Assembly (NCBI GenBank): GCA_002811675.1
Contig: PDIM01010352.1
Span: 1 to 29,101, forward strand
Length of the DNA: 29,101 nt
Source of the DNA: Ichthyosporea sp. XGB-2017a
Lineage: Eukaryota > Opisthokonta > Ichthyosporea
Reading direction: 5' to 3'
Below are positions 18,801 through 26,575 of this stretch, one piece after another. The position numbers were made by a program, and so were the translations under genes. Each line of letters starts with the position of its first letter. Position 1 is the first letter of the stretch. The notes under the pieces are model-generated. The model did not search any database and was not told the DNA's origin. It saw nothing but the letters and a program-made list of their open reading frames with translations.

Positions 18801-19190
18801 GATATCACAGAGAAAAACTCTGCAAATGTGCCTCAATTAGACAATAGCCATCGAATACCGGTGGACGTAATGCGCTATTATAACTACCATTACTACAAGT
18901 CGGTATTGCTTTGTGATGGTTGTGATGGTGTGGACTTGATTAAAGGGCCCCAGTGTGCCAGTAGCGTCAATGCAGTGGATCTTTGGCTTCGTGAAGGTGC
19001 AAAAAACAGAGAAGTGCGCAATAGCTCATCTGATATTTCCTCCCCGGGCGACCCTGAAGAGGGGTTAGACGTGAATAATTCACCACTTATTGCCCCATTG
19101 ACCCTGTCGCCTACTTTCCCTTTGCCATACGTAAATAGAGATGTCACCCATATTCTTGATGAAGTGTCTTTTGGGATTGCTAACGAATGA
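15810..19190 (+). CDS. STRIP1/Far11-like core subunit of the STRIPAK phosphatase complex
   Basis: 1126 residues, intronless. The N1221 domain (about 20-400) includes VLVEISEVFYQSEDD, the tract around PKWESLSESSKQ and FFLVDLLERRSLQHRLEAVN. The second conserved block (DUF3402, about 490-1000) includes SRCVLTLLQLMLASIPSAS, the WRNMFAMANVLRLLQKLTKN region and the closing KFAVKEFNFYHYTG. STRIP proteins (Far11 in yeast) are scaffolds joining striatin, PP2A and germinal-centre kinases, and act in Hippo, septation and membrane signalling. Human STRIP1 is about 837 residues; extra length here lies in charged linkers such as about 545-620. The frame extends upstream through the T42 tract with poly-Phe but without an ATG, so ATG 15810 is used. 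It is tail to tail with the QDEL protein gene, 85 bp apart. Confidence 0.88.
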   Translation: MTGLRKGRARSDSSRAPPPVIFGEDSLTATQLSDLVRSGFGLGDDLKFEYLFTYAESDPEVLVEISEVFYQSEDDDLVQCEADFRSVLKEFMRLSPPREDTEEEQGNAPKWESLSESSKQGFIFFLVDLLERRSLQHRLEAVNALLYIIMGCFAVTDSSPLPSADSLKEGEEELLEGLKENCALVQACGCVPNIVQYLVVYTEALPGDPILHRCGGSGDEEEEILEREFGCLFIKQLLNCLYVLVEVHRTIIDNEADKASFLEELMFPIKVKCFGVHENKAENSEGNFGCSNDIRGLGQMGSYRNIVVFLGVLICRYGACWSSEFPIKKILLLFWKTLVISTGGVQGSVELKAKNYQRVSGKPLEKDSGKGTKKRVPKRVLDELNAGVSARTYSYFCDYQPDGTEEPLKGNGKVPLFDLPEPVKERLRILRECCYESLGDLQIEFEANRVREKVIGVSREGTDVNWKSSDKDFWPRACLSEEKTSAIEKIYQDMILPLSVIFPSSYKQELKSPISTSTILSRCVLTLLQLMLASIPSASSVVSATSGKPSTLDKKDFRSKKGSAQWKNEEKQGLNPDRKEDTKIEHKNSKTASLLRELDKFGNQGDAGGWASVKLSGEDSGQGESCRHLEIIFKAVSATLLTLLKQTNANHIYQFEYCAEVILESNGLLLLMKAINENMVDYVTRSPDFSAEGNSFSLVWFKRTRFWKAPVVKRRNTTLPGMGSGGRKMFPGKSNELESDKALQSSHQKKEVLSKCCWRNMFAMANVLRLLQKLTKNRNESIEILIDLKAPIILKKAVGINHSFLKKYALKIIKSLVPFLGKKWRDGNMKIMTEIYNNVRLHINDNWAFSGTVISENSELMMMASKNSKIRHDMDALFDGGVGGFASGNVVGGQLPVNNQTEDQKNSGAEMDQFVPMQDSSDYLKSMEKQAKLRLKRQMAVLKFAVKEFNFYHYTGCARLGFIYDFKPNLDLLKLETVHFSSCKPGVNMANEEAVEKDITEKNSANVPQLDNSHRIPVDVMRYYNYHYYKSVLLCDGCDGVDLIKGPQCASSVNAVDLWLREGAKNREVRNSSSDISSPGDPEEGLDVNNSPLIAPLTLSPTFPLPYVNRDVTHILDEVSFGIANE

Positions 19191-19228
19191 GATAAACTGG
19201 GCTCTGATACCAACTACTGTATACACTA

Positions 19229-19234
19229 TTTATT
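19229..19234 (-). terminator. Poly(A) signal for the QDEL protein gene
   Basis: TTTATT on the plus strand gives a minus-strand AATAAA 42 bases after the stop. No plus-strand AATAAA was seen for the STRIP gene in the same gap. Confidence 0.5.
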
Positions 19235-19275
19235 TAATCAAAATGATTTTGTGAATCACTGCCGTAGTCTATAGT

Positions 19276-19758
19276 TTATAGTTCATCCTGCTTGGCTTTC
19301 TTTTTATCCTTCTTCGACTTCTGGCTCTTTTTCTCCGATTTGCCACTATTCTTCTTCGATTTGCTCTTCTTGCTCTTGGACTTTTCTTTACCTTTAGATT
19401 TATCCTCCCCCTTTTTCTTATCAGCTTTCCTTTTCAGCTCTGTGCTTTCCTCCTTCTTTGATGCGGCCTTCCCTCCTTTCTTTTTTGATTTTGCAACCTC
19501 TTCGTTATTTTTCTTATCTCCCTTCTTTTTCTTCTTATCATCTACCTCATTTTCTTGTACCTCTGGCTCCTCAAATGGCTCCGGCTCCTTGTTCACATTT
19601 GTCTCTACTGCCTGGACCTGCTTTTCACCCCCTGCAGACGAAGGTCCGGCCGCCTCGGCAGTTACAGGAAGAACAGCATTGCCCAGGAGGACCAGAGCGA
19701 TCAGCGCTACTCCAAGGATGGCAAATAAAGAAATTCGAGTAAGAGTGGTTTTCTTCAT
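19276..19758 (-). CDS. Lysine-rich secretory-pathway protein ending in QDEL
   Basis: 160 residues. The N-terminus MKKTTLTR is basic, followed by a long hydrophobic core (residues 9-32), with likely signal cleavage near TAEA-A at 34-36. A short acidic segment (about 50-72, PEPFEEPEVQENEVDD) is followed by about 85 residues of almost pure Lys/Ser/Glu with runs such as KKKKKGDKK and KSKSKKSKSKK. The last four residues are QDEL, resembling KDEL/HDEL ER-retrieval signals, directly after a lysine. Taken together this suggests a soluble or membrane-tethered ER-lumen protein of very low complexity. No domain is visible and no function can be named. The hydrophobic segment is long enough to stay as a type II anchor. 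An intracellular chaperone-like or nucleolar role would fit the lysine tail, but not the signal sequence. The start is the only ATG at the head of the hydrophobic segment. Confidence 0.7.
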   Translation of the reverse strand: MKKTTLTRISLFAILGVALIALVLLGNAVLPVTAEAAGPSSAGGEKQVQAVETNVNKEPEPFEEPEVQENEVDDKKKKKGDKKNNEEVAKSKKKGGKAASKKEESTELKRKADKKKGEDKSKGKEKSKSKKSKSKKNSGKSEKKSQKSKKDKKKAKQDEL

Positions 19759-20262
19759 CCTTTCTCACTGTGCTGATTTTGCTTCTTTTTAAGGCTCAAA
19801 TACTTCGCTACAAACAAATATTAGAAATCAAAACAAAGTAAACCAATTACTCTGCTAAGTTACGTATTATTGTTTGTATATATGAACTATTCTACATGTA
19901 CATGTACATAGCTACTGTCATTATACATTAATTATTGCACTACAACTAACATATATATCTTCTGGCCCGCCTCCGCGAAAAATAAATACTGTAACCCAAT
20001 TTCCATTCGCGGTCAAGACTCGGAATTGTGCGCCACGTGAATGTGGACAGAAAAGGGGGGGAGGAGGGATCCATCCAAGAACCATAGGAACCCTCTCGGT
20101 TCATTCTGATTGGACAAAGTCTGAAATACTGGTCTGTCATTCGCTGACTAGTCACAAATTCTCCCTTTCACAGCTCCACCCAAGGCATTATGTAATGGCT
20201 TTTTGCCATTCCTTTGCCCAATATACTTTGTTAATTGCTCTGCTCAACACTGCAACCAGATA
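19759..20262. promoter_or_regulatory. Divergent intergenic region between the QDEL gene and the 518-residue gene
   Basis: It contains a 14-bp palindrome TACATGTACATGTA (19893-19906), an inverted CCAAT box (ATTGG, 20109-20113) about 150 bp before the plus-strand start, and an upstream open reading frame at 20195-20263. No clear TATA box was found. Confidence 0.4.
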
Positions 20263-20263
20263 A
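20195..20263 (+). CDS. 22-codon uORF whose stop overlaps the next start (TAATG)
   Basis: ATG 20195 opens a 22-codon frame (MAFCHSFAQYTLLIALLNTA and two more residues) ending in TAA at 20261-20263. The last A of that stop is the first base of the ATG of the following 518-residue gene, so the two share one base. If the transcript starts upstream of 20195, ribosomes would have to reinitiate or scan past the uORF. Whether the transcript includes it is unknown. Confidence 0.35.
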   Translation: MAFCHSFAQYTLLIALLNTATR

Positions 20264-21819
20264 TGTGGATGAAATCGAAATCAAACCAGGAACCGCTTGA
20301 GTTAGATAGAGATTTGCGTAGCATGGTTAAATTGCATAAGCTGATTCACGATATTAACTACCTTGACCACCATGACGATTTTGGAAGTTACCAATGCTTC
20401 CCGAAATGGAAGCAAAACCCGTTAAAGAAGTCTGCAAAGCCTCTTAGTGGATTTTTTGATTTTAAAGACCCCAAAAAGGGGGATGTTGTTGGGGTCATTT
20501 TCAAAGATTTGATAGAGAAGGATATACCATTCGCTTATGATAAAGCCATAGGTTACAATATACTGTTGGAGGGGTGCCAACTACCCGACAGGCCCTCACT
20601 CAAGAAAACCGTTATGGTCTATGAAGAACATCTTTACAGGATAGAGAAGGTAGTTCGCAATCGATGTCATGTGCAGCCTTTAGAAATGGAAGGTGGTGGT
20701 GTTGTTCAATGGCATGGTGATGTCAAGGTCCCGGCTGAGAGTACTTTGGTGCCCAGCTCCCAGGTCAATTGGATGGTATACGAAGACTATGTGGTGTACA
20801 CAGACACAAGTGCCAATGATAAATTTGACGGTATCCACATTTTGGGTGCTACTGGTAGTAACTTTGACCGGAAGGACCAAAATGGCAAAAATCTGACGGT
20901 TCTTAGAATGGAGCGGTGGTGGAAGAAATGCAACAAGGTAGAAACTGAGCAAAGTACACCAGTGACTCGACGGATGCTGTTGCTTGTGGACTGGGAAAAG
21001 GTATTCCTCCCCTTTTTAAAGAAATACGAGCACGAGTTTGAGACTCAAGAATTGCTTGAATTCGTTTACAAATGTAAAGACTCTTCTGATGAGCTTCTTC
21101 GCAGCAGGGTATCGGGACGCATAGATGCAGGGGGCATGTTGCCCATTCCAGGCGTTTATTTTCTTGATGATTCATTGCTTTACACAAAGAATACTTTGTT
21201 TAAGAACTACGCCCATTCCAAAAGGAGTTTCAAGATTTCAGAATTATACCGCATCTATGAAAATACACCAGACCCAAAGGTATCCTGGGTTCAGTGTACA
21301 ACAATGTCTGATTGGTCGGGGAGGATTTTTGAAAGAAACGAGACTGTGAGAGCAGCGCTAAGACCAGGTGGTCTTGTGCGCGTCTGTTTCTACATGTCCC
21401 CAGAGAGAGAAGGGCCTCGTGCATCTCCAGAAGAAAAGGATAAGTACTGGGATCAGTTGGGATTAGTGTATGTGAAGTTACTGAAGGAGTTGCCCGAGAC
21501 TGGCAAGGGTGGGAGTCGCCGCTTCCTGAGCAAAGTGTATGATATATACATGAATCAGGATTTGCATTACATATGTGTTGTTAATGTGAACGCAGTGTCT
21601 GAAGTAGTTATGTGGGAAGGATACAATGAGGAAGTGAAAAGACAGTGTAGCTTCGTACAAGATGGCAAATATGGATTTAGAATAACGGGGATGGGAGCCT
21701 TACAGCCATCCTTGGAGGATGAAGCGTCTGGTTTACCAACAACATTGGACATTGGCTTTGAAGGGTACAATACAGAAACCAGATCTCTTCTGGACCCTCA
21801 TCTATCACTTCCTTTTTAG
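20263..21819 (+). CDS. Unrecognised 518-residue soluble protein
   Basis: The frame is long, clean and typical in codon use, so it is very probably a gene, but I recognise no family. The protein has no signal peptide or membrane segment. It starts MWMKSKSN, is mixed alpha/beta in look, and has conspicuous aromatic-rich segments such as QVNWMVYEDYVVYTD (about 168-182), RMERWWKKCNK (about 216-226) and VSWVQCTTMSDWSGRIFERNE near the middle. There are two DFxDPKKGD-like or Lys-rich patches near the N-terminus (about 60-75). Cysteines are scattered and do not suggest a zinc site. The frame continues upstream of ATG 20263 without another ATG; Met 20269 is a second candidate. A CAG at about 20257-20259 could be an acceptor of a leader intron. 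Candidate roles cannot be named without a profile search. Confidence 0.75.
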   Translation: MWMKSKSNQEPLELDRDLRSMVKLHKLIHDINYLDHHDDFGSYQCFPKWKQNPLKKSAKPLSGFFDFKDPKKGDVVGVIFKDLIEKDIPFAYDKAIGYNILLEGCQLPDRPSLKKTVMVYEEHLYRIEKVVRNRCHVQPLEMEGGGVVQWHGDVKVPAESTLVPSSQVNWMVYEDYVVYTDTSANDKFDGIHILGATGSNFDRKDQNGKNLTVLRMERWWKKCNKVETEQSTPVTRRMLLLVDWEKVFLPFLKKYEHEFETQELLEFVYKCKDSSDELLRSRVSGRIDAGGMLPIPGVYFLDDSLLYTKNTLFKNYAHSKRSFKISELYRIYENTPDPKVSWVQCTTMSDWSGRIFERNETVRAALRPGGLVRVCFYMSPEREGPRASPEEKDKYWDQLGLVYVKLLKELPETGKGGSRRFLSKVYDIYMNQDLHYICVVNVNAVSEVVMWEGYNEEVKRQCSFVQDGKYGFRITGMGALQPSLEDEASGLPTTLDIGFEGYNTETRSLLDPHLSLPF

Positions 21820-22086
21820 GTGTTGTAAAGCACATATTTGTACATGCATGATTCCTGATGATAATCGCAATGATGATGCCTCGACAGAATTAAAAGCCGT
21901 TTCATTTTCTATTCTTCTACATGGCTGGCCTTTGTGATCTGCGGGGCCGGGCGCCAGCTGGGTACAGAGATTGTTGCGGTTGCCTGTTGCTAGGGGTTCC
22001 GAGTTGGGCTATGGGCAGTTGAAGATTTTTGCGTAGCAACAGGAGATCCGTTTCCTTTTGCTGCAAACTTTCAGTTACTTGATCAA

Positions 22087-22092
22087 AATAAA
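22087..22092 (+). terminator. Poly(A) signal for the 518-residue gene
   Basis: AATAAA lies 268 bases after the stop and 75 bp before the TATA box of the next gene. No nearer signal was seen. Confidence 0.4.
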
Positions 22093-22123
22093 CAATATAT
22101 GTCTTGAGGGCTATTATGTAATT

Positions 22124-22173
22124 ATTGGATCCCGCCCTTTATTGCATCCCCCTCTTCGCATTTTAGTATAAAA
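22124..22173 (+). promoter_or_regulatory. CCAAT and TATA promoter of the PI-PLC-like gene
   Basis: An inverted CCAAT box (ATTGG, near 22125) lies about 40 bp before a strong TATAAAA at 22167-22173. Transcription from about 22200 would give a leader of about 140 bases ending in an A-rich patch before ATG 22342. This is one of the best-formed promoters in the window. Confidence 0.6.
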
Positions 22174-22341
22174 AGCCCCTTCCTCTTCCTCATTCACAAA
22201 ACAGCTGAAAACAAAAACTACTCAAGCAGCGCTTCGAAAGTCTGAATCCCTTCAATTTCAAATTGCATTGTACAATCACAATTAACCGCTGAAAAAAAAA
22301 AAGGAAAAGCAAAATCAAGCTTTGAAGAATCTCTGTAAGCA

Positions 22342-23919
22342 ATGAGTAATTTTGCGTTACCGAAAACGTTTCCCAGCCTCTTTTTGGGTGTTATAGTATT
22401 CTTCCTGCTGTCCAGCTCCTTCTGTGCACATGGCCTGGTTACTCCACACCCGTCCGTGTCTGTTGCAGCTCGGCCACCCTCCTCTGGCCCTCGAGCAGAC
22501 ACCTTCATGCACCAGAGTCAAGGGTTTGTATCATTACAGGTGGAACTGCAAGAAGGGTTGGGCTGGGCGCCATGCTTTTATGCCCTCTTTGGTGGAGGCA
22601 TGTGCTATGACCAGTACGGGGCGTCTCGAGATAAATCCAAGACAGCTGGGCCAGGAGGCCTGGGGGATAGAGGGTGTAAGGTCGTCTTCTGTCCCGGTAA
22701 GAGCAGCAAAGCCTATACGTTTGGCCCTTGCCCTGTGGACTTTGTCAAAGAGGGGGCAAGCGAGAACACCGATGCAGGAAGCCCCGAATGCTACTCCTTT
22801 TGCGGCTACCACAAAGCAACGTGTAAGCGTAATAACAAGTATACAAGGGCGTCCAGCAAAGACTTTTCCAATTGGATGTCGTCTTTCCATGATGTTCCTT
22901 TGAATAAGCTTCTTGTGACTGGGGCCCATCATTCATTGGCTGCTTTGAGAACCCTTGACTTTGATGGGCAAATGGCCGAGACAGATGGGATTAGAAATGT
23001 GCTTAATGAGCTGAATAACGGAATCAAAAAAATCGTTGACGTTCCTGATCAAATGCTTACGTCTCACCTGCTTCCAATGTGGAGTTCCTGCCAAGCAAGC
23101 AATACCTTAACTATGTTGCAACATGGCGTCCGCATGCTTGACTTCAGGCCGTACTATTTTACAGGGTCGTCTGCTAAGCCAGAGGGTTTGTACGACTATC
23201 ATGGCGCACAGGGGCCACTTATAGTCCCGGAACTCCAGGCCATAAAGGACTTTCTTCTTAAGAACCCCACCGAAGTAGTGTACCTGATGGTCCAGAATAT
23301 ACTGGTCAATGGCTGTGAGAAGTGCAATCCAGATGGTCAAACCAAGGTAATTGAAGCTTTGGAGTCAATGTTTGGCAATTGCGAAGGTGCTGAGGCTAGT
23401 GGCGACTTGATGTACTGTGGGGAAAAGGACTTTACCAAGTCCACTGCTGCTTTTGCTGGAAAGGTGATTCTTATGTCCGGGGAGAGTGAACTTGTTAAGA
23501 AGCCATACGTTGTTCGTAGTACCACAGGGGGTTGTAATGCGTCAGAGCATGTCTGCGGGCGTTGGTACAATGCGAATGACCTAAGTGAGCTAGAAAAAAA
23601 GATTAGAGGTGATGTCACTACAAAAAGCATAATTGCACAGAATCCAAACATTCTGAACATGATTCAATTCCAACTATCCCCAACTGAGAAGGATATGGTT
23701 GGAGCTATCACTCAAGGCATCACTGGGAACTGGCAGAATAACGCCAATAGACATGGATGTCAATCTTTGTTGTGCTTGGCTCGTGTCTCCAATGCTGAGC
23801 GGTTCTTCAGTGATGCAATCGACAAGTTAAATGTCCGGAACAATATTTTAATGCTTGATTTTGCTGATGATGAAGGGAATATTGAGGCTGTGATAGAATA
23901 CAACAAGAGTTTGCTTTAG
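22342..23919 (+). CDS. Secreted PI-PLC X-domain protein
   Basis: 525 residues. A signal peptide covers about 1-31 (hydrophobic core FLGVIVFFLLSSSF). A Cys-rich N-terminal region follows (about 60-160, with CFYALFGGGMCYDQYG and CYSFCGYHKATC). The phosphodiesterase domain spans about 180-520. LLVTGAHHSL has the first catalytic His (196) where family members show G-T-H-N-S. MLDFRPYYF and then YDYHGAQG with the second His (287) match the bacterial and PLCXD-type X domain. No Y, C2 or EF-hand domain is present, so this is not a eukaryotic signalling PLC. Family members cleave phosphatidylinositol or GPI lipids by acid-base chemistry through a cyclic phosphate. Secretion suggests action on surface or external lipids, conceivably on GPI-linked proteins; that is inference. 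There is no C-terminal anchor. Start chosen at the first ATG after the TATA box. Confidence 0.88.
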   Translation: MSNFALPKTFPSLFLGVIVFFLLSSSFCAHGLVTPHPSVSVAARPPSSGPRADTFMHQSQGFVSLQVELQEGLGWAPCFYALFGGGMCYDQYGASRDKSKTAGPGGLGDRGCKVVFCPGKSSKAYTFGPCPVDFVKEGASENTDAGSPECYSFCGYHKATCKRNNKYTRASSKDFSNWMSSFHDVPLNKLLVTGAHHSLAALRTLDFDGQMAETDGIRNVLNELNNGIKKIVDVPDQMLTSHLLPMWSSCQASNTLTMLQHGVRMLDFRPYYFTGSSAKPEGLYDYHGAQGPLIVPELQAIKDFLLKNPTEVVYLMVQNILVNGCEKCNPDGQTKVIEALESMFGNCEGAEASGDLMYCGEKDFTKSTAAFAGKVILMSGESELVKKPYVVRSTTGGCNASEHVCGRWYNANDLSELEKKIRGDVTTKSIIAQNPNILNMIQFQLSPTEKDMVGAITQGITGNWQNNANRHGCQSLLCLARVSNAERFFSDAIDKLNVRNNILMLDFADDEGNIEAVIEYNKSLL

Positions 23920-23949
23920 ATGACACTGGCATTGAGTTCAATCATGAAA

Positions 23950-23955
23950 AATAAA
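23950..23955 (+). terminator. Poly(A) signal for the PI-PLC-like gene
   Basis: AATAAA lies 30 bases after the stop, in the 145 bp gap shared with the convergent secreted-protein gene. Confidence 0.6.
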
Positions 23956-24040
23956 TGTGAGTTTTAAAAACGTGTGGCATTGTTTAGTCAGTGTGGGGCT
24001 CTAAGCTTGATTACATAGTATTCGATATTGTAGTTTTGAT

Positions 24041-24046
24041 TTTATT
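24041..24046 (-). terminator. Poly(A) signal for the secreted orphan gene
   Basis: TTTATT on the plus strand gives a minus-strand AATAAA about 18 bases after the stop at 24065. Confidence 0.5.
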
Positions 24047-24064
24047 GTATTTGTGATGTATAGC

Positions 24065-25051
24065 TTACATATTTAAGAATAGGAAGAGCATTAAGGTGGA
24101 AAAAACTTGAATAGAGGTAGGTAAGGCGACAGAGGCGGAATTTGGGCTCCCTCGCCCTTCGGGATCCTCTCTAACCTGAATGACAGTGGGTTTTTGAGGC
24201 AATTGTCTGCCTTTATAAACATTAAACCGTTGTCCAGAGGGGTGTTCGAAACACACTTTTGGCAACTGTTCAGCGACAGGAACTACCCTTGTGCAACGAA
24301 TAGACTTTTCAACTTCATTGAATTCAGCCACCTTCCACAATTCGGGGCAAGTCGGATTTTTGGAACTTATTCTGAACGATAAGATCTTTCGGTCTGCAAC
24401 TACATCCAAAGGAATACCTGCAGAGAGTACTCGCTGTTCGAGTTCATAGGAACGTATCGCATAAGGTGGAGTGCTCTTTTTCGTGCCGGATGTTTGTCGG
24501 GAAACTCCGCTCATACTCCATACACCATTCATTGATAACTCAGCGGAAGCGGTCTTAATGTGTTCTTTAGACGCTTTTGTAAGCGAAAGTGTACTCTCCC
24601 AATGTACGAACCCATAGTCTCCAGGCTCCATGTCACCCATCTTAGTGACCTTGAAAGCCCTCTTCAAGTGCTGTATGATAGCCTCGTCTACATTAGCAGA
24701 GTCGGCTTTTTTAAATATTAGGGCTTGGCTGATTTCAATCTTATTCTTGAAGCCATCGCCAGGCTGGCCACTGCTTTCGGACTGTGCAATGGACAGGATC
24801 TGTGGGGTAATACTATTTGATACCGAGGTTGCCGCATAGACGCCAGACTCTATGTTCCCATCACTTTTCATACATTCATAATAAATGTCATATTGCAAAT
24901 TGAATCGCATGCTCAAATCGGTGCCCAAGGTGCTGTTGATTGTATAGTTTGGGGATCCATTTACAAGATTCGAAAGGAAACATGTGCATAGTAAAAATGC
25001 TATTGTAGCTTTGGAAAAACAGCCGCCAAGGATATCCATAGATGGGCTCAT
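24065..25051 (-). CDS. Secreted, probably GPI-anchored orphan protein
   Basis: 328 residues, no family recognised. The N-terminus (MSPSMDILGGCFSKATIAF, then LLCTCFLSN) is a signal peptide with likely cleavage after NLVNG at about residue 33; Met5 is an alternative start. The mature part has few cysteines (CMKS near 59, CPELW, IRCTR and VCFEHP in the C-terminal third) that could form two disulfides. Potential N-glycosylation sites NYT and NST lie just past the signal. The C-terminus ends in a weakly hydrophobic stretch (VALPTSIQVFSTLMLFLFLNM) after small residues (GSPNSAS), suggesting a GPI signal. It is convergent with the PI-PLC-like gene. Upstream lies a TATA box and an unusual series of CCAAT boxes, so its expression may be strongly controlled. 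GGCFSKAT near the N-terminus resembles a sequence found upstream of the ceramide synthase gene. Confidence 0.75.
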   Translation of the reverse strand: MSPSMDILGGCFSKATIAFLLCTCFLSNLVNGSPNYTINSTLGTDLSMRFNLQYDIYYECMKSDGNIESGVYAATSVSNSITPQILSIAQSESSGQPGDGFKNKIEISQALIFKKADSANVDEAIIQHLKRAFKVTKMGDMEPGDYGFVHWESTLSLTKASKEHIKTASAELSMNGVWSMSGVSRQTSGTKKSTPPYAIRSYELEQRVLSAGIPLDVVADRKILSFRISSKNPTCPELWKVAEFNEVEKSIRCTRVVPVAEQLPKVCFEHPSGQRFNVYKGRQLPQKPTVIQVREDPEGRGSPNSASVALPTSIQVFSTLMLFLFLNM

Positions 25052-25180
25052 AGTAGTGAAAGAAAACCAATAGTCTCTCTAATGACAATGTTTAAGATTT
25101 TAAAATATTAAGATTTGGACTATCAAGAATTTTTTGCTTTTGTTGGTTAATGATAGCGAAGTATGCACTCTGCTCGCCCT

Positions 25181-25186
25181 TTTATA
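25181..25186 (-). promoter_or_regulatory. TATA box of the secreted orphan gene
   Basis: TTTATA on the plus strand is TATAAA (within ATATAAAAGG) on the minus strand, 130 bp before the ATG. Transcription from about 25155 would leave a leader of about 100 bases. Confidence 0.5.
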
Positions 25187-25209
25187 TGCCAAGTAACCTG
25201 TTGCGGAGA

Positions 25210-25494
25210 TTTGAAACATTGCAATTATTGGGATTATTCTTTTTCCAGGAAGCCTAATTACGCCATAAAGGCAAAGGTTTGTTATCCTTATCGGAAAAAA
25301 AGACTTCACTCCACCAATCATCGTGAAGGAAATATTGGACAAGGGTGATGTTCTCCCCTGATTGGACAATTTAGGGGTGTTTGAAACATTAAAATGTGGG
25401 ATTATTTCTTTTCTGGGTATTCGATTCATATAAGGAAAGTAATTACCCTAATCAGGAAAAGTAGACTTTCTTCCACCAATCACTGAGAAGAAAA
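25210..25494. repeat. Diverged tandem duplication carrying CCAAT boxes
   Basis: Two related segments, about 25210-25333 and 25380-25494, begin with TTTGAAACATT and share GGGATTATT, an A-rich core with AGACTT and a closing CCACCAATCA patch. They are offset by about 170 bp and differ by small indels. Each carries one CCAAT box (25314-25318 and 25476-25480), with ATTGGACAA elements between them (25334-25338, 25361-25365). The repeat lies directly upstream of the TATA box of the secreted orphan gene. Confidence 0.6.
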
Positions 25495-26041
25495 TTAAGA
25501 ACTGTGGAACTATACGCAAATCATGGTTTTTGCTTTTGTTGTGCTGACCGCCTTGTAAAAGGAAAGAATGGTTAAGTTGGAATGTACACGACCAATTAGT
25601 TTCTTTGAGCAATGAAACGCAGTAATTCCAGGTATTACTTTAGTATACTTGTGAAAGACTCGCTGAGAGAAACGTGGCTGCTTCTGTCCCATCAAAAGGA
25701 AACCCGACTTGGGTGAACAAAATGTCCGAGGATGGTGAGTTGTTGTTTCATATGTCTGATAACAAAAAGAATACACCAGCCGTGGTCGAAAGGCTTCCCT
25801 TATAATCCACGAATGGTCCGAAAAAATAGTCAATACGCAACGAAAGCTGTCCAGGAACACAACTGTACAGCCACTGGGTCTGGCTCACCACTAAAGGACC
25901 AATCAGCGTGAGGACGATTTCAGCAATACTGATCAAACGGCTAGCTTGACTGTTTCTTCAGGCTATGTAGCAAGCAACCATGTGGATTTTGCCTCAATGT
26001 CAGGTAGCACATACACAGTAGACGTAGACAGGAATCTAAGG

Positions 26042-26048
26042 TATAAAA
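26042..26048 (+). promoter_or_regulatory. Possible TATA box
   Basis: TATAAAA lies 46 bp before ATG 26088 and would direct transcription toward the possible membrane-protein gene. A nearer ATG at 26055 would then fall before the start of the RNA. Confidence 0.35.
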
Positions 26049-26087
26049 ATCTGGATGAGAAACAAAGAGGCATATTTCAAGCTTAAT

Positions 26088-26575
26088 ATGAATTCTTCAC
26101 AGCTTAAATGCCGTGTGTGCTGTACGGGCATCCTTCCTGCTGCAGATTTACTAATACCTGCTATTTGTAGTGAAGTTTACTTCCCCTTTGGGATGGTTCT
26201 ACTATTCTTTCACTTTTTTGGCGGTCGGTTTCCACATTTCTGTATCTTTCTTTAACAAATCTAATTCTGCGTACCTTTAGAGCACAGGCATTCATGGGTG
26301 GGGCATTGGCGTTGGCAGTTGTCTTTACGGGGTCCCTTAACATATATCTGTGCTTCATTTGTTTTGTAGTACTAATGTGTGCGGGTAGTCTAACATTGGA
26401 GCTAACTGGAGCTTTGAGCTCAGTAGAACTGGTAAAGCATATCCGTGAACAATGGAATGCAGAACATCTGTCAACTGTTCTTGCCTATATGTCATCGGTA
26501 ATGTTAATTGCCACCCTGAGGGTGTGTGTAGTTTTCTGGTTGCAAAAGCAATTCCCAGCAATTGTCTCCCTGTAG
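26088..26575 (+). CDS. Possible small membrane protein, two exons, poorly resolved
   Basis: ATG 26088 opens a frame with hydrophobic segments (GILPAADLLIPAICSEVYF, then GMVLLFFHFFGG). After an acceptor-like TACCTTTAG ending at 26280, preceded by CTAAT, a second frame begins near AQAFMGGALALAVVF. It continues with NIYLCFICFVVLMCAGSL and SSVMLIATLRVCVVFW, ending at 26575. That would give about four membrane segments in a protein of about 130-145 residues. No donor site could be fixed with confidence (26167, 26170 and 26175 are candidates), and no family such as tetraspanin or claudin was recognised. The TATA box at 26042 is supportive. Chance frames remain possible. Confidence 0.3.

Noticed and set aside
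24194-24839. Plus-strand frames inside the secreted orphan gene
   Set aside because: They are antisense shadows; the minus-strand frame is longer and has a signal peptide and a promoter.
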